A stretch of 64,000 bases of DNA, taken from Micromonospora sp. Llam0. Its GTDB lineage: Bacteria > Actinomycetota > Actinomycetes > Mycobacteriales > Micromonosporaceae. The position numbers were made by a program, and so were the translations under genes. Below, in pieces: positions 1-8,451 of this stretch (position 1 is its first letter; each line of letters opens with the position of its first letter). The notes under the pieces are model-generated. The model did not search any database, was not told the origin of the DNA, and saw only the letters and a list, made by a program, of their open reading frames with translations. Where the stretch lies: NCBI RefSeq assembly GCF_003751085.1, contig NZ_RJJY01000001.1, positions 558,001 through 622,000 on the forward strand, read 5' to 3'.

Positions 1-3000
1 GCGTGATCTCGATGACGGTGTCAAAGGGGGTGTCGCTGGCGGTCAGCAGCGCGAGGAGTTCGGTGAAGGGCTCGTCCTGCTCCGGATCGATTGTCGCTAT
101 GGCCAGTTGGACGGTGGTCCGGGTGGTCCTGCTGTCGGCGGCGGTCAGCATGCTGCGGAGCCGGTCAAGGGTGTCCGCCGTGGTGCCCGGCACCTCGTCT
201 GCTCGCCGCACCAGGGCGGCGCAGCGGTCAGCCAACGACAGCCGGTCGTCACACGACTCCGCGAGGAACGACAGGTCGGCGTGCCGGAGTCCGTGCGGGC
301 CGCCGTCTTTGGCCAGGATGGCTCGGGCCTCGCGGCGGCGGCGCCAGGTCTCCTTGCTGTCGCCGGCGACCGTCGCGAGCGCCGCGCCGGCCTCGGCTCT
401 GCTGTGGACGACCTGGTAGAGCAACCGGGCGGCGTCGATCGGATCGATCGGTGGTGGCACCAGGTCGTCATGCGGCGGGCACAGCGCGGCATGAAGTACT
501 TCTACAGCGGGTATGCGGTGCGCCGGCGACAGGTCGAGTTGCAGTTCCAGAACTCGGGCTCGGTCCTTCGGCGTCGCGGCGGGTTCGTCCAGAATTCGCT
601 GGATGCCGGTCAGCGCTGCGGATTCCTCCTCCGGGAAGGCCATGACGGCGGTGGTGACCGCCGCCGTTGTCGGCGGCCGGGCCGCCAGGGCGGCCCGGAC
701 CGCTGTTTCGGCACCGTCGATGCGGGCCAGTCGACGGCCGGTCTCGGGCGGGACATAGCCGCTGAGAGGATATGGCCGCGCCAGCGATCGAAGAAGTAGG
801 TCACCGAGCGCCCGCTGCACGGCCGTGTCGCGCCCCCACTGCGAGCGGAACAGAATCTCGGCTGTGCGTTGGGCGTCGTAGACGGAAGAAAGTGTGGTCC
901 ACAGCAGATCGTCTGCCAGCTGCAGTGGGGGAACGTGCCGGTCGTCCCCGTGGTGCAGGAGTACCTGGAGCGCCTGTACCCGGTACTCGATCGGCTCGTA
1001 TCGGTCGGAGAAGAACGACAGCAGCCCGGTGCGGTACCTGCCGGTTCCGTTCGTTTCGGTTTGCGCCAGCCAGGCAAGGGCGTTGACGCGTTCCTCGTTC
1101 GGGGCGTGCACGTCTGCCGCAGCCGGCTCCAACACCTGAGCGGCATCGGCCACCGCTCGGTTCTCCGCGAGGCTGATCGCGATCCAGCGACGATCTTGTA
1201 GGTCGTTGGTCCGCTCCGACAGCATGTCCCGTAACAGTGCCAGCCACTCCGCCGCCCGTTGAGGCGCGCAGTCGATGAGTAGCGGGATCACGTCGACTCG
1301 CCATGTCGGACTTATGTGCGGATTTCGCGCATATGACTCCAGGACCCCGAGGGCGGAAGCGTGCCGGCTGACCAGCTCGCTGTATGCATTGAACAGCCAC
1401 CGCCGCTGCGAGGGCGGGACGTGGACATCGAGAATAGCTTTCGTCGCTGCGGCACTGTGCAAGGGGTTGTCCATCAGGGCAAGCGCCGCATCGAGACGTG
1501 CTTGCACCCGTGTCGACGACCCGACCATCAATCCTTGGAGCAACGACTCGACAACCGGGTCGGGACGATACGCGCGTATGTAGCGCGCCGTGGCGCTCAC
1601 GGTCTCATCGGGCAGATCGACCTCAGGGCTCGCAAGAAGCCGTTTCAACTGCCGATCGGACTCGGCGGCGACTGGCAGAGAACAGTCGCTGGACAGTGCG
1701 ATGAGGCTTGTTGTCTCCTTGACGGTCCATGAGCGGCCGGCGGCGACCCGCAGGACGTCGTCCGCATCGGGCTGGAAACGAGGGTCGAGGTCGACGGCTG
1801 AAGCTCGGATGCGGGACACCTCGGCGGTGTCGAGCGTTGATTCGTCGGTCAGGGTTTCGATCGCATCCGCGATCCGATCCCGCAGGTCACGTTCGATCTC
1901 CCGCAAAAGCCAATATGGCACGAAACCTCGGGTCGACCTGCCGCTGTCATACAGCGCGCGACATATCGCTTCGACCACCTCGGGCCAGTGTTCCTCGCCT
2001 ACTCGTGCCAGGCTTACGGCAGCCTGTATGCGTATGTCAGGATCGACGTCGTCAGCGGATGACAGGTGGCGCAGGCACCGGATCCCGTCCGGGCGATACT
2101 CCGGCCCCAGTTCGGTCAACAGTCGCGCGGCCTGGATTCGTTTGCCGTCCTCGATGTTCATCTCGGACAGGAAATACGCGCAGCGACCAGCGATCTCGGC
2201 CCGGCAGGTTCGATCGACGGCGAGTATGGTCTCCGCTGTCCTGGTCAGCTCGGAGACGTTGAGGTCCGGCTTGTCGAGGGTGAAGCGAAGCTCGGCGAGG
2301 ATCAGCTGACGGGATGCGTCGTCCCACTCGGCCAGGGCCTCCGCCGCCACCCGTCGTTCGGACGGTTGCGCGGCGACATCGCCGAGGGTTTCCCGCATGA
2401 GCTGGAGCGCCCGGTCCCTCGGATCGCCTTCCCGGTCGATGAGGTGGCTCGCGACGGCGACCCGCTGCGAAATGGTGCCGCCGGCCTTCGGCAGAGCGTC
2501 CGCCAGCAGCCCCGCGAGCTCCGCCTCCTGGTCCGAGCCGATGTTCTCCAGAGCGATCACCGAGGCCAGCCGCGCGGTCAACGAACCGCCCTCGCCGGCT
2601 TCGGCTAACAGTTCTGCCTCCAGCGCCGGCCGTCGTGAACGATCCCGGTCGGCGAGCAGGGCGGCGAGGGCGGCCCACGCCGCCGAGCCAGGCTCCGCGA
2701 TTTCGACGTGCCGGGTGAGCCAGCCGACGAGGACCGGGGTGACTGGGAAGCGGCGTAGCGGGGCGACCAGTTCGACCGCCTCGGGCGGCGAAGCCCCCCA
2801 CAGTTGGTCGGGGAGCGAGTCCAGACATGCGGCGAGCTGCGGGTCGGAGGCCGCTGCGCCTTCGGCGACCAGCCGCACCGCGGTGGCCCGCTCGGCTGCC
2901 CCACCGCTGAGCAGCCAGCTCAGCAGGTCCCCGTCCTCTGGATGGAACCTGGTCCATCTGATCAGTACCGCCATCGCGCCCGGCTCGTCGCGGACCGCGA

Positions 3001-4648
3001 GGTGCAGCGCGCGGCGCCATCCCGTGTCGTCCGCGCCGAAACGGTCCGGCAGCTCGGCGGCGAACCGCCGAGCGGCGAAGTGCTCGGCGAACGTCAGGTG
3101 GATGAAGTCCGGTCCTGCGTCCCGGAAGCTGAGCAGTCCCGTGCTGAGCAGCACCTCGGATATGAGTTCCGCCATGTCCTCGGGCGGTCTGCCGCTGACC
3201 GGACCGGCCTCGCGGCGCAGCCACTCCATAGCGGTCAGGACCAGCGAGCGGCGGCTGCGCACCCGTACCACCGCGAGTTCTTCGACCAGGTCGTCCGTGC
3301 GGTCGCAGAGCGCGGCAACCAGCTCGGAGCTGTCGCTGTCACCGTCCAGCGTGGTAATCAGTGCGGTGCGGGCCGAGGTACGGCGGGCCGCGTTGTGCTG
3401 CCGGAGCCAGTGCAGGTAACGCTCGTAGAGGTCGTGGCGGTTGCGAGGCAGGCGGGAGTCAGGATCGTCCGCGTACACAGTGATCGCGATGGTCGCCATC
3501 AACGGCACCGCCGCCACTTCGTGTAGACCGGCCGATGCGACCTGAGACAGGAAGCCAGTGGCCTGATCGGCGCCCTCCGGCGACGGACCGAACCAGCGAT
3601 GGGCGAACTCGGCGAGCATCCGCCGGTCGAACGGCAGCAGCGTGTAGTGGCCGATCGCTCCAGCGCCGAGCATCGCCGTGGCGTGCCCGGCCAGCGGCCG
3701 GGTGGTGATCAGCAGACGCCACGGGCGGTCGTCGGCGGTCGTCCATCCGGACAGCACCGCCATGAAAGTCTCCCGCTCATCGCTCGGGACCTCGTCCAAG
3801 CCGTCGATCACTATCAGCCACTCGGCGCCGTCGACCGGACCAGCGAGCAGCGCCGGATCGACCGAGTCGCGGGCGGCCATGCCGAGGCCCTGTGACGCGG
3901 CCGCCGCCAGTGCCTCTGGCCACTTCTGGCCAGCGTGGGCGGCCAGCGATCTCGCCGTGACCAGCAGCGGCAGCAGCGGCTTCGCCGACAACCGACGCCC
4001 GTGCTCGTCGGCGTGCAGCCAGGCCCTGGCCAGCTGACGACAGATCTGCGCCGCCGTTGTCGACTTGCCGGTGCCGGGACCGCCCTCGATCAGCAGATGG
4101 CGGTGCTGGTCGAAGACCTTCTCCAGCGGACGGCGCACCGGTATCACCCGAGGGCGCTCGTCGAACGGAAGGAACAGCCGCTCGTCGGCGAAACGGCTCA
4201 GCCGGCGCCGCCGTTCGTCGGCGCGGCTCTCAGCGGACTGTGGCTGCTCCACCCGCTGCTGAACGTAGACGGTGGACACCTCGTTCCGCCGGTTGCGCAA
4301 CAGCCGGCTCGGTGACCGGTCGGCGGCGGCCTCGATGTCCTGGAGCAGCCGCCACACATCGTCGCGGAGCGGACGGCGGCCCCAGGCGGTCCGCTGCCTC
4401 CGAGTCCGCACCGGTGACGTAATCGTCCGGCCCTGACGCACAGCGATTACGGCCGCGCCGAAGGCGAGGACCCCGATGAACATCGCGACGACGCTCGCGA
4501 GCTGATCGGCGCGCTCCAGGCCGAGGCGGCTGAGGATTACGGCGAGGCCGCCCAGGAGAAGTGCGGTGAGGGCCAGGATCCCGGCGGCGACGAGTCGTCC
4601 GGACGAAGGGGTTCGCACTCGGTCATCATCCCAAGCGAACGCACCCAT
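1..4648 (-). CDS. NACHT/STAND NTPase with two N-terminal membrane helices (C-terminus beyond window)
   Basis: An uninterrupted minus-strand frame runs from an ATG at 4648 to the left edge without a stop, so more than 1549 residues are coded. Residues 19-40 and 49-70 are two hydrophobic helices, followed by a basic linker. A NACHT-type NTPase follows: Walker A GGPGTGKST at 189-197, Walker B LIVIDGLDEV at 278-287, sensor-like RLLITTRP at 311-318, then the family's VPLMATIA and FIHLTFAEHFAARRFA segments. The remaining ~1000 residues are Leu/Ala/Glu-rich, helical, HEAT-like. Bacterial NACHT proteins of this build are known as NLR-like anti-phage sensors; that role here is inferred. The membrane helices sit where an effector would be. 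The distal part uses rarer codons (ATA, TCA, GTA) than neighbouring core genes, suggesting transfer. No strong Shine-Dalgarno is visible before the ATG. Confidence 0.85.
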   Translation of the reverse strand, partial: MGAFAWDDDRVRTPSSGRLVAAGILALTALLLGGLAVILSRLGLERADQLASVVAMFIGVLAFGAAVIAVRQGRTITSPVRTRRQRTAWGRRPLRDDVWRLLQDIEAAADRSPSRLLRNRRNEVSTVYVQQRVEQPQSAESRADERRRRLSRFADERLFLPFDERPRVIPVRRPLEKVFDQHRHLLIEGGPGTGKSTTAAQICRQLARAWLHADEHGRRLSAKPLLPLLVTARSLAAHAGQKWPEALAAAASQGLGMAARDSVDPALLAGPVDGAEWLIVIDGLDEVPSDERETFMAVLSGWTTADDRPWRLLITTRPLAGHATAMLGAGAIGHYTLLPFDRRMLAEFAHRWFGPSPEGADQATGFLSQVASAGLHEVAAVPLMATIAITVYADDPDSRLPRNRHDLYERYLHWLRQHNAARRTSARTALITTLDGDSDSSELVAALCDRTDDLVEELAVVRVRSRRSLVLTAMEWLRREAGPVSGRPPEDMAELISEVLLSTGLLSFRDAGPDFIHLTFAEHFAARRFAAELPDRFGADDTGWRRALHLAVRDEPGAMAVLIRWTRFHPEDGDLLSWLLSGGAAERATAVRLVAEGAAASDPQLAACLDSLPDQLWGASPPEAVELVAPLRRFPVTPVLVGWLTRHVEIAEPGSAAWAALAALLADRDRSRRPALEAELLAEAGEGGSLTARLASVIALENIGSDQEAELAGLLADALPKAGGTISQRVAVASHLIDREGDPRDRALQLMRETLGDVAAQPSERRVAAEALAEWDDASRQLILAELRFTLDKPDLNVSELTRTAETILAVDRTCRAEIAGRCAYFLSEMNIEDGKRIQAARLLTELGPEYRPDGIRCLRHLSSADDVDPDIRIQAAVSLARVGEEHWPEVVEAICRALYDSGRSTRGFVPYWLLREIERDLRDRIADAIETLTDESTLDTAEVSRIRASAVDLDPRFQPDADDVLRVAAGRSWTVKETTSLIALSSDCSLPVAAESDRQLKRLLASPEVDLPDETVSATARYIRAYRPDPVVESLLQGLMVGSSTRVQARLDAALALMDNPLHSAAATKAILDVHVPPSQRRWLFNAYSELVSRHASALGVLESYARNPHISPTWRVDVIPLLIDCAPQRAAEWLALLRDMLSERTNDLQDRRWIAISLAENRAVADAAQVLEPAAADVHAPNEERVNALAWLAQTETNGTGRYRTGLLSFFSDRYEPIEYRVQALQVLLHHGDDRHVPPLQLADDLLWTTLSSVYDAQRTAEILFRSQWGRDTAVQRALGDLLLRSLARPYPLSGYVPPETGRRLARIDGAETAVRAALAARPPTTAAVTTAVMAFPEEESAALTGIQRILDEPAATPKDRARVLELQLDLSPAHRIPAVEVLHAALCPPHDDLVPPPIDPIDAARLLYQVVHSRAEAGAALATVAGDSKETWRRRREARAILAKDGGPHGLRHADLSFLAESCDDRLSLADRCAALVRRADEVPGTTADTLDRLRSMLTAADSRTTRTTVQLAIATIDPEQDEPFTELLALLTASDTPFDTVIEIT

Positions 4649-5002
4649 CAGTGTCCGTCACTTACAAGACCCGCAGGTTTCGCTCCTGCCCCAGCAGCCA
4701 GTCCTGCACGGCGTGTGCCGTCTTACGGTCCACATTCCGGTGATGATGTGCTCGATCTCGCCGAAGACCAACGGCGAGATCACCGTTGCTAATGCCACCC
4801 TGGAGCAGGCGATCGACAACCCGGACCACCAGTTCGAGTGGCTGTGTTGGCCGACAGCTGAACGCTGACGGTGACGACGGAACCCCGGGTCCCCCTGGGT
4901 TCCGTCGAGCCCTGTCGCGTCGGGAGGTGTGGGCTCACCCGCGACGACATCCGCACCTGGAGGCTGTCGTCAGCGTGCAATGCCCGGCCACGGCGAGACC
5001 GG
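4649..5002. other. 354-bp stretch between the NACHT gene and yoeB, no confident gene
   Basis: No gene with a convincing start and family match was found. A plus-strand frame ending at 4868 finishes in a protein-like tail (positions 4741-4868, ending WPTAER) but its upstream half reads as noise, so it may be the C-terminal scrap of a lost gene. The stretch separates two units read on the minus strand, and may hold the terminator of yefM-yoeB and the promoter of the NACHT gene; neither is clear by eye. Confidence 0.4.
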
Positions 5003-5266
5003 TCAGTCGCTGTAGTGGTACCGGGCCTTGATGATCTTTACTTCCTTCTCGTCAGCCCGGTACACCAGGCGGTGTTCGTCATCGATGCGCCGTGACCAGT
5101 AGCCGGACAGGTCGCCTTTCAGGGGTTCCGGCTTGCCGACGCCGGTGAACGGGTCACGCTGGATCTCGCCGATCAGGCGGGTGATCCGGCGGGCCTTCTT
5201 CCGATCCGAGGCGAGCCAGAAGAGCAGGTCTTCCCATGCGTCGGGATCAAAGTTGACCCCCCTCAC
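5003..5266 (-). CDS. yoeB: YoeB-family mRNA interferase toxin
   Basis: 87 residues, the usual length of Txe/YoeB toxins, which cleave mRNA in the ribosomal A site at translation start and are held inactive by YefM. The residues known to matter in E. coli YoeB are recognisable: Glu47 in [17 protein letters not shown], Arg66 in DEHRLVY, and the C-terminal His84-Tyr85 in ARYHYSD. The start is a GTG at 5266 that overlaps the yefM stop (GTGA), so toxin translation is coupled to the antitoxin. The pair sits beside a NACHT protein in an accessory stretch. No sign of inactivation is seen. Confidence 0.93.
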   Translation of the reverse strand: MRGVNFDPDAWEDLLFWLASDRKKARRITRLIGEIQRDPFTGVGKPEPLKGDLSGYWSRRIDDEHRLVYRADEKEVKIIKARYHYSD

Positions 5267-5538
5267 TCCTCGCCCCCAGCCATCTCCCGTAGCTCATCCA
5301 TGGTCTTGGCGATCGAGGGGCCGCCCGCTCGGTCCCGGGCGACAGCTTCCATGAGCCGCCTCGCGTTCGCGGGAGACCGAAGCAGGTACACGGTCTCTTG
5401 CCAGGCGTCGTAGTCTTCCGCCGACATGAGCACCACGTCCCCGCTGCGCGAGCTGATGCGTATCGGGTTGTGGTCGTCGTTGACCCGCTCGATGAGGGGG
5501 AACAGGCGCTGCCGCGCCTCGCTTGCGCTGATGGACAT
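5263..5538 (-). CDS. yefM: YefM-family antitoxin
   Basis: 91 residues of the Phd/YefM fold: N-terminal [22 protein letters not shown] is the DNA-binding and dimerisation half, and the acidic C-terminal half (ending REMAGGEE) is the part that would wrap the toxin. The ATG at 5538 is preceded by AAGGAG seven bases away (5546-5551). It is first in a two-gene operon with yoeB, overlapping by four bases. YefM proteins repress their own promoter, more strongly with YoeB bound, and the upstream region carries suitable repeated GTAC-centred sites (5558-5602). Confidence 0.92.
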   Translation of the reverse strand: MSISASEARQRLFPLIERVNDDHNPIRISSRSGDVVLMSAEDYDAWQETVYLLRSPANARRLMEAVARDRAGGPSIAKTMDELREMAGGEE

Positions 5539-5545
5539 GGTTGCG

Positions 5546-5602
5546 CTCCTTCCAGCCGGTACAGAAATACCGTACCACTGTCGTACCTAAAACTTGTACG
5601 AC
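5546..5602 (-). promoter_or_regulatory. yefM ribosome binding site and likely YefM operator cluster
   Basis: Reading the minus strand towards yefM there are four GTAC cores within about 45 bases (CGTACAAG, GGTACGAC, GGTACGGT, CTGTACCG), followed by the AAGGAG ribosome site. YefM in E. coli recognises TGTACA-type palindromes, so this repeated core is a plausible autoregulatory operator. The promoter hexamers themselves are not clear. Confidence 0.5.
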
Positions 5603-5611
5603 TTGCCGGTG

Positions 5612-5781
5612 CCGAGGTTGGCCATCATCGCGGCCGGGTAGCGATCGTGCTGGACTGCGAGACGTTGGTGACCCCGGATCTGGGTCAGGAGCTGGTGGTA
5701 CTGACACTGGCCGACGCCGAGTCCCGCGAGCGCCTCGACCTACTGCGGGTGCTGGGCACCGAGGAGTTCCCGGTCAGCTGA
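5612..5781. other. probable gene scrap upstream of yefM
   Basis: Both strands show protein-like stretches without starts. Minus: a frame opening after a stop near 5730 and ending in ANLGTGKSYKF then TAG at about 5590. Plus: a frame ending LGTEEFPVS at 5781. At most one is real coding. I do not recognise the family. It is best seen as the end of a gene broken when this accessory stretch was assembled. Confidence 0.2.
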
Positions 5782-5826
5782 CCGGCCGGGTCCGCCACCA
5801 AGGAAATGCATGCGGTAGTGGTCAAG

Positions 5827-6315
5827 CTATCGTTCGAGCTGCTCCGGCCAGCGTCGCTGCTGGTCGGTCTCCGGCACCGTCACGCCCCGGACCTCCCCGA
5901 TGATCTGCCAGACCCTGCCAGGGTCGGTGCCCAGCCGGATGAGACAAGCCGCTGCGATCAGTGAGGCCCGTCCGATGCCTGCGCGGCAGTGCACCGCGAC
6001 GTGACGCCCATTCCTGAGCCGGCTGTGCAGGAGGTCGAGCAGCGGCCGTGTCAGCGCATGGTCGGGAACGCCGAAATCATCGATCGGGAAGCCGTGAAAC
6101 TCCAACCCGGCGTGGACGGCGGCGAGGCCCTCTCCGGACAGGCCCAGTTCAACGGCCTCCGCAGAGGTAAGCAGGCAGACAAGGACGTCGACACCGGCGA
6201 CGCGGAGAGCGGCCATCTCGTCTTCGAGCCAGTCGTCGCCGCGCGGCCGAGGCATCGTGCTCAACTGGCCAGGTGGCGGCGTCGGAATGCGGTACAGCGT
6301 GGGCGTGAACGGCAT
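5827..6315 (-). CDS. dual-specificity/tyrosine protein phosphatase-like protein
   Basis: 162 residues. The cysteine-phosphatase signature is present as HCRAGIGRAS, giving nucleophile Cys110 and phosphate-binding Arg116, with a possible general acid Asp80 in FPIDDFGVPD. The fold is that of small dual-specificity phosphatases, so it should hydrolyse phosphotyrosine, phosphoserine or a phosphorylated small molecule; the substrate is unknown. I chose the ATG at 6315 (MPFTPTLYRI). A longer frame opens with TTG at 6375, but its first codons lie inside the 6356-6393 hairpin. It stands alone between the toxin pair and rnhA on the same strand. Confidence 0.78.
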   Translation of the reverse strand: MPFTPTLYRIPTPPPGQLSTMPRPRGDDWLEDEMAALRVAGVDVLVCLLTSAEAVELGLSGEGLAAVHAGLEFHGFPIDDFGVPDHALTRPLLDLLHSRLRNGRHVAVHCRAGIGRASLIAAACLIRLGTDPGRVWQIIGEVRGVTVPETDQQRRWPEQLER

Positions 6316-6355
6316 GTGATCAGGTAGCCCTTCGGGACGTAGGCGCTCGGCGGCC

Positions 6356-6393
6356 TGATGCCACAGGTGAATCAAGATGCACCTGTGGCATCA
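6356..6393. repeat. 14-bp perfect inverted repeat upstream of the phosphatase gene
   Basis: TGATGCCACAGGTG (6356-6369) pairs perfectly with CACCTGTGGCATCA (6380-6393) around a 10-base loop. It lies about 140 bases downstream of the rnhA stop and about 40 bases upstream of the phosphatase ATG. It could be the rnhA terminator or an operator for the phosphatase gene; there is no U tract on either strand. Confidence 0.55.
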
Positions 6394-6532
6394 CGTCATC
6401 GGACATACCCTGGGGTACCGGAAGCCGGCACCGGCGAGCAGGTGGTGCACGACACCCCGCTCGAACACCGTCGCGGGCGTACCTCGATCTCCATGACGCC
6501 TATCCTGCCGCCGTCCACCGAAACATGGTCGG

Positions 6533-7045
6533 TCAGCTGCGGTGCGGTGCGGTGCGGCGACGCGGCTGCGGCACCGGGACGCCGGCGGCCTCCAGCGCCT
6601 CCCGCTGACCGCGCGCGGCGAGCCGGTCGGCGCGCTCGTTCTCCACATGGCCGGCGTGGCCCTTCACCCAGTGCCAGACGACCTCGTGGTGGCGGGCGAC
6701 GGCCGCGTCGAGCTCCCGCCACAAATCCTCGTTCTTGACCGGCTCGCCCGCCTTGGTACGCCAACCGTTGCGTTTCCAGTTCGCCATCCACGACATCACG
6801 CCGTTGCGGACGTACGTGCTGTCGGTGTAGAGGTCGACGGTGGACGTCCGGGTCAGCGCGGCCAGCGCCCGGATCGGGGCGGTGAGCTCCATCCGGTTGT
6901 TCGTGGTCGGGCTGGCCTCACCGCCGCACAGCTCCTTCTCGGCCTCGCCGTAGCGCAGCAGGGCACCCCAACCGCCCGGCCCCGGATTGCCGCTGCACGC
7001 GCCGTCGGTCCAGATCTGCACCCGTGTCGTCTTCAGCCCCGCCAC
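6533..7045 (-). CDS. rnhA: ribonuclease HI
   Basis: 170 residues. It hydrolyses the RNA strand of RNA-DNA hybrids, clearing R-loops and primers. The catalytic acids are in place: Asp14 in [16 protein letters not shown], Glu53 in NNRMEL, Asp75 in LYTDSTYV, and the last Asp in [11 protein letters not shown] near 140. [13 protein letters not shown] is the conserved His-containing loop. The C-terminal ~20 residues ([14 protein letters not shown]) are a basic tail beyond the usual domain. It is the first clearly housekeeping gene right of the accessory stretch and is separated from the IclR gene by about 30 bases. Confidence 0.95.
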   Translation of the reverse strand: MAGLKTTRVQIWTDGACSGNPGPGGWGALLRYGEAEKELCGGEASPTTNNRMELTAPIRALAALTRTSTVDLYTDSTYVRNGVMSWMANWKRNGWRTKAGEPVKNEDLWRELDAAVARHHEVVWHWVKGHAGHVENERADRLAARGQREALEAAGVPVPQPRRRTAPHRS

Positions 7046-7075
7046 CCGGACAACCTACTGGCGGGTGCGGCGCGG

Positions 7076-7882
7076 TCAGGCGCCGGGCAGCCGGGTGGCC
7101 CGGCCCGGCGCGGCGATCCGCAGATCGGCTTCGATCTTGGCGGCGGTGGCCAGCAGGTGCGGCAGCAGTTCGCGGCGGATCGACTCGACGGTGTTGCGGC
7201 TGGCGTGCACCGAGATGTTCACCGCGGCGACCACGGTGCCGGCCCGGTCCCGGATCGGTGCCGCCACCGACCGCAGACCTTCCTCCAACTCCTGGTCGAC
7301 GATGGCGTACCCCTGGGCGCGGACCCGGTACAGCTCCGCCCGCAACGCCGCCATGGTGTGGACGGTACGGCCGGTGAGCCGGTCCAGCCGGCTGCGCTCC
7401 AGCCGGATGATCGCCTCTTCCTCGGGCAGGTGCGCCAGCAGCACCCGGCCGACGGAGGTGGCGTACGCGGGGAACCGGGTCCCGACGTTGATCGACACCG
7501 TCATGATCCGCGACGTCGGCACCCGGGAGACGTAGACGATCGAGTCGCCGTCCAGCACGCACACCGACGACGACTCGTGCACCTGGGCGACCAGCCGTTC
7601 CAGGTGCGGTTCGGCGACCTCGGGCAGCGAGATGCTGGACAGGTAGGCGTAGCCCAGCTCCAGCACCCGGGGGGTGAGCGAGAACATCCGCCCGTCGGTG
7701 CGGACGTAGCCGAGGTCGACCAGGGTGAGCAGGAACCGGCGGGCGGCGGCGCGGGTCAGGTCGCAGATCCGGGCCACCTCGCTGAGTGTCAACTCAGGAT
7801 GCTGGGCGTCGAAGGCGCGGATCACGGCCAGGCCACGCTCCAACGACTGCACGAAATGAGCTTCCCGCCCATGCTCGGTCAT
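7076..7882 (-). CDS. pcaR: IclR-family regulator of the pca/pob genes (PcaR-like)
   Basis: 268 residues: winged helix-turn-helix at about 12-75 (LTLSEVARICDLTRAAARRFLLTLVDLGYV), then the IclR effector domain at about 80-255 (VSRVPTSRIMTVSINVGTRFPAYATSVGRVLLA, RSVAAPIRDRAGTVVAAVNISVHASR). The family includes PcaR, PcaU and PobR, which sense protocatechuate, beta-ketoadipate or 4-hydroxybenzoate. I chose the ATG at 7882, with CTCAGGAGAATC just upstream. It is the last gene of the minus-strand pca run, 29 bases after pcaC, so it is probably co-transcribed and self-regulated. Palindromes fitting PcaR sites lie before pcaI (13650-13664) and between pobA and the transporter (14956-14989). Confidence 0.9.
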   Translation of the reverse strand: MTEHGREAHFVQSLERGLAVIRAFDAQHPELTLSEVARICDLTRAAARRFLLTLVDLGYVRTDGRMFSLTPRVLELGYAYLSSISLPEVAEPHLERLVAQVHESSSVCVLDGDSIVYVSRVPTSRIMTVSINVGTRFPAYATSVGRVLLAHLPEEEAIIRLERSRLDRLTGRTVHTMAALRAELYRVRAQGYAIVDQELEEGLRSVAAPIRDRAGTVVAAVNISVHASRNTVESIRRELLPHLLATAAKIEADLRIAAPGRATRLPGA

Positions 7883-7911
7883 GATTCTCCTGAGGTGATG
7901 GTCGCCGAACC

Positions 7912-8451
7912 CTAACCGGGTTCCACCGTGCCCGGATCCGCCGATGATCTTGTTACGGTGTCGGGGATCCGACCATCCGGTTCCGGGTTCTCGGCCAGCA
8001 CCCGCTGTGCCACCGCGTACGCGCTGTTCGCGGCCGGCACGCCCGCGTAGACCGCGGTGTGCAGCAGCACCTCGTTGATCTCCTGCGCGGTCAACCCGTT
8101 GCGCAGCGCGGCCCGCACGTGCATCGCCAGCTCGTCGGTGCAGTGCAGGGCGGTCAGTACGGCGAGTGTGACGCAGCTGCGGGTCCGCCGGTCCAGCCCG
8201 TCGCGGGTCCAGACGCTGCCCCACGCGTACCGGGTGATGAAGTCCTGGAAGTCGGCGGTGAACTCGGTCGTGTTGGCCACCGCCCGGTCCACGTGCGCGT
8301 CGCCGAGGACCGCCCGGCGTACCGCCATCCCGGCGTCGTACCTCGGATCCGGCGACGGCGACGGCGACGGCGAGGTCCGGGGATCCGACGACGGCGACGG
8401 CCGGGGATCGGGCGACGGGGTCGTGGCGTCAGCCGGCGGGTCGGTCGGCAT
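7912..8451 (-). CDS. pcaC: 4-carboxymuconolactone decarboxylase
   Basis: 179 residues. It decarboxylates 4-carboxymuconolactone to beta-ketoadipate enol-lactone. The CMD/AhpD-like core begins near residue 40 (YDAGMAVRRAVLGDAHVDRA) and includes LHCTDELAMHVRAALRNGLT and EVLLHTAVYAGVPAANSAYAVA. The first ~38 residues are a low-complexity Pro/Ser/Asp linker with repeated SPSPDPR-like units. In many actinomycetes pcaD and pcaC are fused as pcaL; here the genes overlap by 23 bases in different frames, and pcaC has its own AGGAGG nine bases before its ATG inside the end of pcaD. The linker looks like a former interdomain linker (inference). Confidence 0.92.
   Translation of the reverse strand: MPTDPPADATTPSPDPRPSPSSDPRTSPSPSPSPDPRYDAGMAVRRAVLGDAHVDRAVANTTEFTADFQDFITRYAWGSVWTRDGLDRRTRSCVTLAVLTALHCTDELAMHVRAALRNGLTAQEINEVLLHTAVYAGVPAANSAYAVAQRVLAENPEPDGRIPDTVTRSSADPGTVEPG

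Noticed and set aside
4566..4868. 100-codon plus-strand frame as a gene
   Set aside because: Its first half is antisense to the NACHT N-terminus and reads as noise; only the tail looks protein-like.
6396..6494. 32-codon minus-strand ORF rich in Cys (MEIEVRPRRCSSG start)
   Set aside because: The opening looks protein-like but the rest matches nothing I know, and another frame over the same bases looks equally plausible; too weak to list.
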